64,000 nucleotides of DNA from Nymphaea colorata (taxonomy: Eukaryota; Streptophyta; Magnoliopsida; Nymphaeales; Nymphaeaceae), in the NCBI RefSeq assembly GCF_008831285.2, contig NC_045141.1:25843315-25907314 (forward strand), written 5' to 3'. The position numbers were made by a program, and so were the translations under genes. Within the stretch, counting starts at the first letter, position 1. Every line of letters begins with the position of its first letter. The notes below the pieces were generated by a model. That model saw only the letters and a program-made list of their open reading frames with translations. It was not told the DNA's origin and made no database searches. Shown here piece by piece: positions 1 through 13,400 of the stretch.

Positions 1-101
1 ATAGGGTAGGACTATTGGGATCTATTCCTAGGTCAGTGCATCCTACTCCCGCTCATAATCATATTTCTAATCAAAAGTACTACTTATGATACATTATCCA
101 G

Positions 102-3100
102 GTCCTCTTTCTTCTGTATGGAAAGAATGGGTGAGATGGTGCATTGAGTTTGGTATCGCGCCAAATGCAATACTTGCTGCCCCTTATGATTGGAGACTTT
201 CAGCATCGTTGCTTGAGGAGCGAGATCTTTATTTTCACAAGCTAAAGTTTGTATTTCTTTTTAATCTTTTCTGGCATATCTTTCTGTGTTTCCTACCATT
301 TTTTTGTTAAATCTCAACGTGATATTATAGGGTTTCTGTTTGAAATAATTTTGAGATGGCTTTAACTTTTGAAAACACTTATTTGTGCAGCTATCAACCA
401 GGATCTTTTTTAGTAATAGCCTCATCTTTATGGATGGATCAGCTACATGGGTGTGGGTATGAGTTCGGGTACAAACACAACAAGTTTGGAAAATGTGGGT
501 TCAGGAATTATATGATATTAGATTTTAAGCCCTTGCTAATTGCAAACAAACTTTCAATGTATTGAACTTTAAAAAAAAAATCTATAAGGACATTCTTTAT
601 TCCCAGTCTAGCATCTAGTTCTCTGTCATGTTTTTCGTTTTCATCAATTTGCTGAACTATTCTTTCTTCTCTTCTTCTTTTTTATTTTTATTTTTTTAAA
701 ATTTTAAGTTACTGGACATGATAAATTGAACATGAAGAGGTGGCTGTGAGAGTTCAGGGCTGATTGAGGTTGGAGAGAGGGTAGGTGGAGGACTTGCAGA
801 TTTATGAAAATTCTGAAAAAATGTACATGAAGAATCCCTTAGTTTTAACTTTTAATAATAACTGTATGAATGGAAAGTCATCACTTTAGAGCAAACCATG
901 TTGCTTGGTTGGGAAGAGCTTAATGGTTAGGTTTAGTTGCAGTGGTCGTTTTTGCTATTAATTTTTCCCGTGGGATTGCTGTCCTGCTGCCTTATGATGT
1001 TAAAGTTGCTTGTGGATGATAGGAGAAGTTTTATACTTTTCTTTTTGTTCAGTTTTACTTTCTCATAGTAGTCCATATGGAAGTTTTATTTTTTTTTTTT
1101 ATTGATGAAGTGAACATAATTTCCTTTTCTATCCTTCTATCTACTGCTGTACTCTATTTATTTAGCCATAAACGAAGAGACGTCATCAGAAGATGCACGA
1201 GTCTGTTCATGTATTTAGCTGCTATTGGTGTTGTATTGATTCCTGTAGTCATGAAGCCAATGTCTAAATTTTCAGTATATTTCTTGATTTAGTTTTTGAA
1301 GTTCAATTAATTTGGCCTAAAATCTTTGGTACCCTTCTCATGAAGATTTTCCATGTTAAATCACATTCTTTTTGTGCTTTTTTTTATGACTATATTCTAC
1401 TATAATGAGTTAGCCTTCCCTTTGGTGTAGCTTACACTTAAGACATCCATGATATTCATGGCTGATATGTTTTGTTTTATTTGATCGATTAGTTCATATT
1501 TTATGATATACAAATTAAATTAGCATACAATCTTTTATTGTTTATTAAATCTGTTGCAATTTGTTTATATAGGTTAACTTTTGAGACTGCACTTAAACTT
1601 CGTGGGGGCCCCTCTTTGGTGTTTGCACATTCAATGGGAAATAATGTGTTTCGGTACTTCCTGGAGTGGTTGAAGCTAGAAATTGCACCAAAACTGTACC
1701 TACAATGGCTCGACGATCATATACATGCCTATTTTGCTGTTGGTATGCTCATTCCTGTCTTGTGCATGAATCATCTTGGAGAATTGAATGATGTTCATTA
1801 AGATCATGTTTTATTCATGTTCCTGGGATGCAAGGAACAGGACGTCCTGTACCTGGTGTCTTAGGAACAGGAAGAAAGAGCAAACACGGCATTTGCATTG
1901 AGCAGAACAGACATTCCACACTAAGATGAAGCACAACGCAGTTTCTGTGTTCCATGCTATGCCTGTAACATTTGACGTTTGCCACATATTTTGTGGACAG
2001 TGGAAAAATATGCTGTATGTTTTGGCTGCCCTTGTGCAACCTACGCTAAAAGATGGTTTCCCTTGATTTAATTGCATTGGTACTCAACGTAATTTTCCTG
2101 TTACAGATCATGTTTGGGATTATTTTCTTAGGAAATAAAATCATGATTTTTGACCCATATAATTTTGATGCATTGTAAAGTCTCTTTTTTTTGCTCTTGA
2201 TATTCTCCTGTGCACATTCAAGTGGTGCACTCTATTAGTTTTTGTTAAAATAAACTATCTATAACAAATTATTATTTTTATTCACTTGATCAAATGGTTT
2301 TAGGAGATACACAAGGGCACAAAAAACTTAGGGCATGCCATTCAATCAATCATCTAGTTCACTTCTTTTATGTTTTAATTATAAACAGAAGACAGGAATT
2401 TAGATTACTATATGTTATTTGCTGCTCAGGGGCCCCTCTTCTTGGTGCTGCTGAGACTGTTAAAGCAACTCTTTCGGGATTTACATTTGGTCTGCCAATT
2501 GCTGAGGTGAGTAATGTAGTAGTTGTTCATAGGTTATCATGTTTATGGTTTACTCTTATGAGTTAGATGTTTTGTAGGGAAATAAGATAATACATGTGAC
2601 ACAACGGATTAAATGTTAAAAAGATTTCATAAGTTTCCAGCCTTGGCATGGCATTTGGCAAGTGTACTGATCAAAGGCTATCCCTTTTTGTCACAAGATG
2701 ATATTTTCCAGTGAATTTAACTCTTTATGTTTCTGAATGGCACATAGTTTGTCAATGACCTGCCTTTGTGATTCCATATACGTGCCTTGTATGGCCTTGG
2801 CTTGCAGTAAGCATTAAGAAAATGGTGTGGCTGTCTCTGTTGTTTTTCTTACTCTTAATGATGTCTATGTTATTTAACCTCGCCTGTATGTAGGCAAGGA
2901 AAGTCATTCCTTTCTGTTAATTTTAACTCTGCAAGCCACTATCCATCTTTGCAAAATTTTCTGTGGCTTGTGCAACATTTCCTAATTGCCACTTATTTTG
3001 AAAATTTATGCAATTTTAATAAAAGGGCTGTTTACAGATGCTTGACTATTTTCATTTGCAAGGTGTCAGGGAACAGCACGTCTGATGTTCAATTCATTTG

Positions 3101-6100
3101 GTTCTTCCCTGTGGTTGACACCATTCTCAAAATATTGTCGGGCAGACAACACTTATTGGAAGCATTTCTTTGATGGGAAAGGGAGAGGTGAACACAGAAG
3201 CCATTGTGATGATAGGGAGTTTAGGTCAAATTACTCAGGTTGGCCTACAAATATTATAAACATTGAAATTCCTTCTATGAAGGGTATGTAATAGATCATT
3301 TGTGATTTAAATATGGTCTTTTCCCTTCCTCATGTTACTTAGCTTTATCTTGATGTTCAATGCCTTTTCAGCTATTGGTACAGCTTATCCATCATTCTCT
3401 GATGAAGCATCAGCAGTGAACTCTGATATGGAATGTGGACTTCCCATTAGGCTATCTTTTTCTGCTCGAGAAGTGTCAGATGGGACCTTTTTCAAAGCAA
3501 TACAAGATTTTGACCCTGACAGCCAGCGACTACTTTATATGCTACAGAAGTAAGTCAGCTTTTCATCCTAAATTATACGTGGTGCAAAGTTGCTAGTTTG
3601 AATTTTGTATTAGTATGTTGAATGGTGCAAAGTGGTGCTTGGTGTTTTGTTCACTTCTGTCCTGATAAAAATGTCTGCAGGCTGTTTTTAGCGACCCTCA
3701 TATTTTGTATTAGCTATGAGCCACCCTGCTAGAAGGCCAAAGTACTTTGCTCTGTATGTTCCTTCAAGTATTCTTGCTTTGAGCATTTACCTTTCTATTT
3801 TATCACCAGGAACTATTGTCTTTTATCTTTTTGTTCCGTCTGGAACTTCATAGATCATGTGCACCCAGACATACTCTCTTAATATGTTTTTGATGCACAA
3901 GTATAGAGCTGAGCAATGGGCAGCTCTTGTTTACGAAAAAACCTTTTGCTCAACTAGTGGAAAAAAGTCATGAGCTCAACATAAGCTGGCCTGGTTTAAC
4001 AATTTAATATTTTTGCTTAACTGTCCTTTTTAATGTCTATTAATTGTATTTTTATAGGCAAAAATGTAATATACAATTGTATATACAACATAAGTATATT
4101 TGTATGTAATGTAAGTATAATTGTGTGCTTGGTGTGACTGAGCTTAGGTGAACATCATGTAATCATACTTGGCTTGCTTATGAATATGAAGCATAGTCAC
4201 AAAAAATGCGTTTTTTTTTGAAAAAAAATGCGATAAATTAACTAGCTGTTTAAAACTTAAAAAAACACCTTTTTTGAAAAAAAAAGGTTAAAAAAAAACG
4301 CGTTTTTTTTTTTGCGTTTTTTTCAGTTTTTCATTTTTTTCAGCTTTTTTAATGTCAAACAGTTTTTTTCGTTTTATATTTTTTTATTTGTTGCAAATCT
4401 ACTTACCTTTTGATATTTGTGTTATACTGTTATTAGTTTTTCACTTATTTTATCTTCCTCATTTTTAGTTTTTTAAAATTTTTAAAAATTTACCATATTT
4501 TTCCCCTTTTTTCAAGCTCACCGTATTATACCCGAGAAAAACCTCACCGTTTAAAACTCCGAGACGTTACTTGTGACTATGATACAAAGTATCTTGGGTT
4601 TTGGGCCATTTCTTACTGATCACATGTAAGCTTATCATCAGCTGAACAATCAGCAAATTGCTCTTTACAAAAAAAATAAATTTCCAGCTCGAGGTCATCT
4701 AGATGTTCTCATGCAGGTGTGTGATGGTATTAACAATGCTAACGATGGTATGCTTAAAAGAACATAGTCAGGTACACTTCTCAGGATGTTTTTTCTTGGA
4801 AAATTTATGATTCAGAAAATTTTAAAAATTAGAATAACAGAAAATTTATGAAATTGTGAATTTTATTCTATTCTTTTTACAAATGACGTTTAAAGTGGCG
4901 TTAGACTTAAAAAAAAAATGTAAAACTTACCCTTCAAGTACATAAGAGAAGACAATTCTTTAAAATAAGGGAAAGGTCACACACTATCAAAATGTTTCTG
5001 GTAATTGTGAGTCTGTGACTATTAAAAAGGGTTAACGTCATGGATCTGCATATGTGTCATAGGCTTTGAATTGTTATTCACAAGATGCTAACAAATCATT
5101 AAAAACTCTTTTATTCATTTTCAACAGTTCACCTTTAATGGTAAAAACCAAGTGCAAGCCTCTTTTATCTTCTGAATGTGTCTAGGAAAAGATGTTAAGT
5201 TACCAGATTAGACCACTCTAGCATAATTTATTCATCTTTCATTCCTTTGATTTCTCTCTTGAACTAAATTGTGTTTCAGCCTTGTGTTGTTACGTAGAAA
5301 TATCTTTAGCTTCTAATATCAACAACCAGCATGTAGGTTTCGCACTAGGACACTGATTCTTCAACCTGGTCTCTGTAAGTGAAGCTTGATATTGTTGATC
5401 TTTGACAAGCATGCAAACTTATTTGGAAAATGTATTGGCTCTTATCTGTATGAAGTTCAAATTTTTAGCTTGCTTTTCCTGGAAAGTACTATTTTAGTTT
5501 TTGATGCATGGAAATTTCTGGATAAATAGTTGTGTTGACTTATATATTTCAAACAAAACGAAATTTTAGGTTGTACCATGACGATCCTGTGTTGAATCCT
5601 CTTACACCATGGGACAGACCTCCATTGAAGAATATTTTTTGCATATACGGGGTAGACATGAAGACAGAGGTAAATTTTCTTGAAATATGCATTTGTTTTC
5701 TTGACAAAGTAATGCATAGTTTGCCATTTGCGTGTTTGTCCACTTGCATTTGCCGCCAGCTTATATGGTTTTAGGTGTAGTTGTCTTTCAGTAATTATAA
5801 GCAGAACAAAACATTGAGGTTCTCATTGCCATTTCATTACACAACATGTTGAAGCTTTATGCATTTTTCTTCATGCTAAAATGTCTTTATTTGTGGTCCG
5901 GTGCTTCTTGTTTTATTCATGGTTTAGTGTCCAATATGTGCTTTTTGAGTGATTATTTCCTTCCTGTTGCAATCTAAACATTTGACGTTTTCATGGTGGT
6001 ATAGGTTGGGTACCATTTTGCACCAAGCGGCAAGCCATATCCTGATAATTGGATTGTCACTGATGTCATTTATGAGTTTGAAGGATCATTGTTTTCAAGG

Positions 6101-9100
6101 TTGTTTCACATCACTGTGGCTGATTGATACCTGTGTCAAAATAAGTTCTCATTTGATGGGTTGCTCCCTGAATCACTTGGCAATATGTTTGCCCTTATAC
6201 CCTGTGGATGCGAAATGAACACCAGTTTGTGCAATATTTATAGTTATGTATAGATGTTTGTAACAAACACCAATTTTTGTTGCCATGCGTCACTATATCA
6301 GTTAGCTTATTCTAATTTCCTCTTCTATAAATTTGTTCGTGGTTGACCTGACATATTCTCATGTTGTCTTCTCACACACGTGACCCCCCATCTTGTTTAT
6401 AGCTTTTGTGGTCCCTTGGTATTTTTCATGATTAAGAGTATCATCTGCATTATTGTTCCACTAGTCATAATAATATGACCTCTTGGATTTTTTTCCTCAA
6501 ACATTTTAAGTTATTTTCAGCATTACATATTTAAACATTTGAACTTAAGATGAACGGCATTTCACGAATGTTGCATTTTTGTTTGTCAGATCTGGAAATC
6601 TGGTGGAGGGAGTTTCAGAATATGCCAGTGGTGATGAGACGGTAATTAGAAAAGTTCAACAAATCTTCATTGTATCACAGTTGAACATTCAAGTCTTATT
6701 ATTTTTTTCTCAGGTACCATATCACTCACTTTCTTGGTGCAAGTCCTGGCTTGGGCCTCGTGTCAACATCACAAGGGCTCCACAGGTATCTTTTTAATTG
6801 TAATTGGACTTTAGATGTAACATTACCAGTAGACTACTTCAGATCTTAAGCTTTCATATAGAAATTTAGCAAAACAACAATCAAAATAATTTAGTACGAT
6901 GTTTAAGAAATATGAATATTTAAAATTCGTGGACTAATATGCTTGAGGTTCTGGGGTTGATGCCCTTTTCTCTTACCAAATGCTCCAAAATATCCTGAAG
7001 TTCCTAATATGCAACAGTTGTTGATTATCAGCAATCTTGAAACTGTTCCCATGACCTTGAAACTGTCTATTTCATAGGCTTCTCGTAGTGGTTTGGGTAA
7101 GATACAAATGCTACTATTTCTGTCACTTTGTCAAATTACTTTCCTATGAGAATCATAGCTGCAATTGCTTTGTTTCATGTTTTGCTAAGGTCAAGAAAGT
7201 GTTCTTAGTGGTATCTGCAATCTCAGGATTTTGACAAGTCCTAGATTCACATGGTACCACACGTGCCATAACTATTCATTTTTATGTTTTCTTTTTCAAA
7301 ATGAAGCCACGTGATTTTATCAACTAAAATGTAAATGGAAAAATTGTCTATCTAAATGTGCTCCTAGTGAAAATACATTATCTTCTTTTCATGGTTTAGC
7401 ATATCTCCTATGCTATAATTGAATATGCAGTCAGAGCATGACGGAACAGATGTGCAAATGAATATAAATGTCGAGCATTATCCGGACAAGGACATAATTC
7501 CTAACATGACCAGACCGAATCGCATCAAGTATATTACATACTATGAAGATGCTGAAAGCGTCCCAGGAAAGAGGACTGCAGTATGGGAACTTGATAAAGG
7601 TCTCTCTCTCTCTCTCTCACTCACACACACACAGATTATGCTATTTATATGTGTCTCATTTCCTGTATAAAGCTTATTAAGGTGCTCTGTCTTGTAATAT
7701 TCAGTGTTGATTAATCAGGATTGTTGCATTCAACTGCATGTCAACTCTGAGTGCCTCGTCTTGCTAGATCAGGATGGATTGAGCTTCCAATTCCTGTGAT
7801 CTGATTCGACCATTTTGTTATTTTCATGATTTTTGAAACCATGTTCTGGGATTACATGGGATTCTTGTTTTGCAGTGAACCATCGGAATATTGTTCGCCT
7901 CCCTGTTTTAATGAGGGAATTGTGGCTTGAAATGTGGCATGATACACATCCAGATGCTAAATCAAAGTTTGTCACCAAATGTAATTATTTCATTCTGTTC
8001 ATTCAGTCTACTATGCTGCTTATGCTTTTCTCATTGCCTCATTATTCTGATGGTGTTATGTTCGCAGCTAGACGTGGACCTTTGAGGGATGCTGACTGTT
8101 ACTGGGATTATGGAAAGGCTCGGTGTGCCTGGCCTGGACATTGTGAATATCGGTTAGTTTCTTCATTGGTTATTTGCAATGGCTTCGTATATCTGATCGT
8201 TCAGTCTCTGACATGTTTGTCCATAGACCAAATGTCCTGGAAATGAGCAACCATGATAGGTCCATTGAATAAGATATGCTGAACGACTGATAACAGTCAG
8301 AACAGGAGGATCTTGTCAAAAGCTTGCTTCCTTAAAGGGTGTTTTGATGACCTTGAATTTTGATTCTGGAATTAAAATTGTAGAAACAAAATTCCACACC
8401 TCAAACTGGAATTGGAATGAAAATTCTAGTTCTGGTTTTCCTTTTTGTTTGATAGTCTAGAATTTTGATTCCAGAATTAAAAATTATGTGTTTGATAAGA
8501 CAGCAATTAAAATTCTATAATTGATGAATTAAAACCATTATGAAATGTGCCCTAAAGATAAATGAAAAAATTGTAAAATTCTGGAACCGTAATTCCACCC
8601 CTTAGGGTAGAATCACAATTCTAGAATTTTGATTCAAGAATGAACCTATAATTTTTGGAATCAAAATTTTTTGTTTGACAACACAATTCCCATTTCATAA
8701 AAAATGAGAAATTTAATTATAGAATTCTAGAATTCCCCTTAAGAACTCATTGAAGTAAAGCAAGGAATCCAAGCTTGGGTTTAGTCTTGTCAAAAGATTA
8801 GTTGCATGGTTTGAGGACATACTATTTTCTAAAACCTATTTTTCTTAAAGAAACGGTACATTGTATAAGCAATAAGTCGTGCTTTTGCCGAGGACAAAGT
8901 TCAACTTTCAAACTTAGTTCGTCGCCCTAAAGGGCTCTGTACAGGTGGGTGGGTGGGTTGGCTCAAAGCCTCCAAATTCTGAAGGCCGTTGAATATGGTA
9001 CCTATACTAAAGGGCTCTGTACAGATTAGTTGCATGGCCGTACACATTTTCCAGCGTATCTATACTCCAGTCCAGGCTCTCTTGACTATTTGTGTGTTAA

Positions 9101-9215
9101 CAGTGATTTAAGGCACTGATTATATGGTAGGTATGTTTTTGGCGATGTACACCTGGGACAGAGTTGCAGATTGAAGAACAACACCTCTTCCGATCTCCTC
9201 TCACATTACCTTTAG
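102..9215 (+). CDS. PSAT1: Phospholipid:sterol O-acyltransferase (LCAT family), 5' end missing
   Basis: The enzyme moves an acyl group from a phospholipid to the 3-OH of a sterol, making sterol esters in the ER. Thirteen exons join in frame: 102-246, 1573-1742, 2430-2506, 3070-3283, 3372-3549, 5570-5669, 6005-6099, 6590-6641, 6714-6785, 7431-7599, 7876-7980, 8068-8152, 9131-9215, giving 514 codons plus stop. Plant PSAT1 is about 630 residues, so roughly the first 120 lie upstream. Family signatures seen are PYDWRLS, the nucleophile elbow AHSMGNN (Ser codon 1631-1633), YFAVGAPLLG, GWPTNIINIEIPS and GDETVPYHSLSW (probable catalytic Asp codon 6633-6635). The C-terminus, with CYWDYGKARCAW and VFGDVHLGQSC, is Cys-rich and typical of PSAT rather than PDAT. 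The exon 10 donor lies at the edge of a CT/CA microsatellite. I did not assign the catalytic His. The product call is firm; exon borders are read by eye from frame and GT-AG. Confidence 0.95.
4184..4589. mobile_element. hAT-like MITE in PSAT1 intron (element 4192-4581)
   Basis: A perfect 11-bp inverted repeat, CATAGTCACAA at 4192 and TTGTGACTATG ending at 4581, bounds a 390-bp AT-rich segment full of long A and T runs with GCG motifs. The flanking octamers are atatgaag (4184-4191) and atacaaag (4582-4589). They match at 6 of 8 positions, as expected for an old 8-bp hAT target duplication. No coding capacity is visible. It sits in the intron between the exons ending at 3549 and starting at 5570. 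Confidence 0.6.
7600..7636 (+). repeat. (CT)n(CA)n microsatellite at a PSAT1 splice donor
   Basis: A run of CT followed by CA dinucleotides starts at the intron boundary after 7599. The donor GTCTCT is the first part of the repeat itself. Confidence 0.85.
8335..8750. repeat. AT-rich segment with dispersed inverted copies, possibly a MITE
   Basis: The last PSAT1 intron holds an AT-rich block in which ATTTTGATTC-type words recur in both orientations (near 8356, 8459, 8621 and, inverted, 8658). The edges CTTAAAGGG and CCCCTTAAG are roughly inverted. No clean terminal repeat or target duplication was found, so the class is open. Confidence 0.3.
8927..9024. repeat. 18-bp direct repeat in last PSAT1 intron
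   Basis: CTAAAGGGCTCTGTACAG occurs at 8927-8944 and again at 9007-9024. The second copy runs into agattagttgcatgg, which also occurs once upstream near 8797. The pattern suggests local duplication. Confidence 0.8.
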
Positions 9216-10476
9216 TTATCAAGGAGCAGAAAGCTGTTCGTATCTTCCTCCTTTTGATTTCTTTTGATTTTTTAGTTAGTGCATGCTGCTAATGTTGTTG
9301 TAAATGGATTATGATGGATTCATGCAGTTAATTGTTGCTGTTTATTACAGAAGTTACAAGCGTGTATGCAACTAATGGATCCTGCAAAAAAAAAAAAAAA
9401 AATCGATGACAGGTCGCGAAAGAAGTAGGGCGAGTTGTTCTTGGAGAAAGGAGGCACTGTTCCACCAAGAAATTCTCATTTTGTAAAAGTTTCAGAAAGC
9501 ATTATTCTGTCAGAAAATTGACCACATGCAATATTTATAAAGAGGGAAAATCTCGTTGAGGAAATTAAAAGCCCGCCTTCTCTACATTTCCGATGTGTTA
9601 TGCAGCGTGATTTGATGCAGCCGATCAGCGCACAATTAATTCTATAACCAAGGGACTTGGTTCAGCCATTTTGCAATTTCCTCATGGATTTATTGGTGCT
9701 GTACCTTTTTCCCTGGCCAGAATAAGCTATGATAGAATGTCTTTGTTGCATTAAAAATTTTCGTTAGATTTTACTAATGAAAATTGTTTGTAATATTCGA
9801 AGCATTAAGAAAACGCTCAAGGATTTTATAAAATCTTTGTGTCGACTTGCTTTTGGAGCTTTTTATTCAATCTTTCATTGTCTAAAATCGTGGGATATGT
9901 CATCGTGAACGCGTTAGGTGATGGCATGTTCACGTGACAGCTTTCCCGACGAAAAATCGTGGTTCATTTACGTTGGTCGGCTGATTTACATTGATATCGC
10001 AATTTGGTTACAGTTTGTGTTCTTTTCTTGATTCTATATAACCCGTTTCTGCAACAAGATTCAGTAGCCAGCTAGGCTTTTAAAACTGATGACCTGCAAC
10101 AAGAGAGGTGAAGCATTTCACCGTCGTTTTAAATCTTAGACTGTGTATCACTGTCTGCCTTGCATATGGCGATCATGCAAGAGGTTCAGCCTACCATCTG
10201 AAGCGCTATTTTTTTTATCCCCGTTACTCAAATGGGAAAAAAAGGCTAGTCTAAGCTTTTAAACAAAAGAACCTTTGAGAGAATGGAGGGTGTCCGGCAG
10301 TGTCATGAACAATAAAAAGATTTCATGGAAAAATGAATTAGAAAAGCACATGTACAGAAAAACAGCCAACTCATATACAATCCTTAACTTACCAAATAAT
10401 GTATGACATCTGCAATATTTCTGCAGCGCTGTTATGGGATAGAACGGAATACATGGCTACTTCGTGAGTTGTACTT
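9216..10476. other. Convergent intergenic region PSAT1 / RhoGDI
   Basis: Holds the 3' ends of both convergent genes. AT-rich, with one A run near 9386. I see no ORF of note, RNA gene or repeat. Confidence 0.7.
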
Positions 10477-13400
10477 CTAGGAGCGTTTCTTAATCTCAAA
10501 AACATAAGTAAGCTCCAAGTGACATCTTTTGTCATCATCCTCAAACTGCCGATTATAATTAGAAAAGAATCAGATAGAGAAATGATTAAAGAGTAATAAG
10601 AAATCATAGAAAGTAGAATTAGTCACTCTGAAGTAGTAAAAATGGACAACGGTATATTGCTAATGGATGAACCGATTGACGATTTCATTGACAGTATGAG
10701 TCTTGATAATGAATGAACCAATTGATGATTTCGTTGACAGTATGAGTCCGTAAAATGGAAAGATCATTGATTAATAATCCAACTATAACCAGACAAGCAT
10801 TTTAGATCAGGAGATGGTTGGAAGTGACATGAAGGATAAATATCATAGGAAGTACAACTAGGCAATTAGCCACTTTGTCGTGGTTGCCATGCTAATGGAC
10901 CGTGCTTAGGCAAACAGGTCCATAAGTCGAACATGATAGGCAGTTTAAACGGCTTCTCTCAAAGTGGCATCTAGAACATGAAAGTAAATTTAACAAAAAG
11001 ATATACCTTAAGCTTAGCCATGTATGTGCCTCGAGCCATAGCTCCGGATGGAGTTGTTTCCTCCTCCAACATGTGAATGTAAGGCTCCTGTTGTGGAGCA
11101 AATGTACCCAGCATGCCTTTGCTTTGGTCGACTGAACATTCATGCCAAAGAGAGGTCAGGAACATTATATCACACATATTTCAGGTACTGGCGTATAGTA
11201 AATTGTATAGCAAATCATTCCATTCATGACTCAAAAGATCATTATGCCTGGATCAGAAAGATACTCGTGATACAGCCCACTCTTGCAGAGACTTCCCAGA
11301 AGATAAGTTTGAAATGTAAGACAGCTATAGAGAACTCACTTGTGGGAACCAGAATCGGGGCACAGGCCAGATGGATATATGATCTGTTTAAACACATGAT
11401 GGCTTCGCATGAAGAATGATAATGAGACATCAGTGCTCGACAACTTTGTTTTTGAATGCTCAGGAGATCCAAGGACAGGAAACCTTTGTACAATGTGGAC
11501 TAGAAATACTTGAAGGAGAACAAGCAAGAACTTGCTGGATTTTGAAATCTTTAGGGGAGGTGATTTGATTTCTGCAGGGAAGTATTCCAGAAAATACCCA
11601 GCTATTCCTGACTCCACAACATCAATTTGCTTGCAAAAGTCAGGCTAGAATCTAGTTACCTTGCTTGCGAATGAACTTTATGTCATTATAACTAAGAAGA
11701 GTTGAGGTTCCTATGCTGCACAAATATATCTTGAAAACTCATTGTGACCTAGAATAATGTAGTGCTAAACGGCCAAAAAGTTTCAGAATATGCACAAATT
11801 AAGAAGTTCTATCACAAATAATTTGTAATCCATGACTTTTTTCAACAGAAACTGATTTGACATTTTGTACTAACAATATCGTGATTATCAGGATGAGTGA
11901 ATGCAAAATTAGTCAGAGTGCCTTAGTGTTAAAAACGTGAAATAACTAGATACCTTGGAGTCCACCCTTCCACACAGTATTGGAGTATGACAAGCCCGAG
12001 ACAATATTATGCTTAACTCTGAATGTCATCTTGAGGCGATAATCTAATCCTTCTTTCAGAGTAAAAAGAGCATCTCCATGTTTTTTATCAATGGGTAAGG
12101 TTGCAGTGAATTCTGGGTAATTTTCAGAAACAATTCCCAAGGACAGGAAGGTAACTTCAGGTTCTAGCTGGCCTGCAACACAGTAAATTTCATGTCAAAA
12201 GGTTGCACAGTGGGTCCATGGAGCAAAAACAAGTGGATCATCACTCTACCCAACCATTTTCATTATCATCAACACATCCAAGCAGCTTTTCTTTCCACTT
12301 CCTCAGACTCTCATCATCCTGCAGAAGTATCAAGACAATCCCACACAGTGAGATAAGGAAATAATAAGTAAAAATCATGATTTCCCTCTTATTTTAGAAT
12401 AAGCCATTTTCATTACTATTAGTATATGAAAAAACACAAAATAACATATCATAATCGTAAAAATGTCCTGCTCTTTCTATCCCTATAATAAAAATTCATA
12501 CTATTTCTCCAACCTACTTAACAATTCCATTGCTATTGATTGGCACATATCATTATGATGGCAATAGTGAAGTAGTGGATGAAACAATCACTTGAGACAA
12601 AGACCTCTTGCTGCATGCACCTACAAGACAGCCTAGTTGCTCTTCTTGGAGTACATATGTAAGTAGAAAAAGCTTCTATTGGTGGATCCTCGTGCTATGG
12701 AAAAATAAAGTATATCACAGACCGAGTACTTCACTCCTAAGTAAGCTACGATGCTGAAGAGGCTATTGAGAATGGCATCTGAGCAAAATCAAACAAAGAT
12801 CACACAGACAGCAGGGGTAGATAGATATCAGACAAGGCTAAAGTAGAAGCAGTCATTTTTATGAGAATGGGAGACACGAAATGGATATAGCAATTACTGC
12901 AGAGAAAGTTTAATGAAAATAACAGAGAAGATCATCAAGATGTTGCAGCGCATTGTACAAAGAAAAATCTATGGATTACGAGTCCATTTCCAGTCACAGG
13001 CCTAAACTTTTTTTCATGAAAATACAGAGGAAGTTGTTCTAGACAATGCAAAACAGATGAAAGCAGTTGCTACAGCCATCCATGAACATTTTTCCAGTCT
13101 CAGAACCTAATGTGCACATGGAAAGAAATATCCACTACAAAGCAAATACGGAGTCACAGTATATACGTTGAACTTAGTCGACTAAATGTACAAGAAGGAA
13201 CAAGATGATCAATCGCCTTTTCCATGGTATCCAACTACCTCCTCTAAACCAACGTAGTTAACTTTGAATTCAAATCAGTAGTACGAACAAGTGAAGACAT
13301 CTATGATTTCAACTGGTCTACATACGATTTTTAAGAAATTTCAACTCATAGTTTTACACGACGTGGCTACTCATTTTCATCTGCATGCTAATCGAAATCC

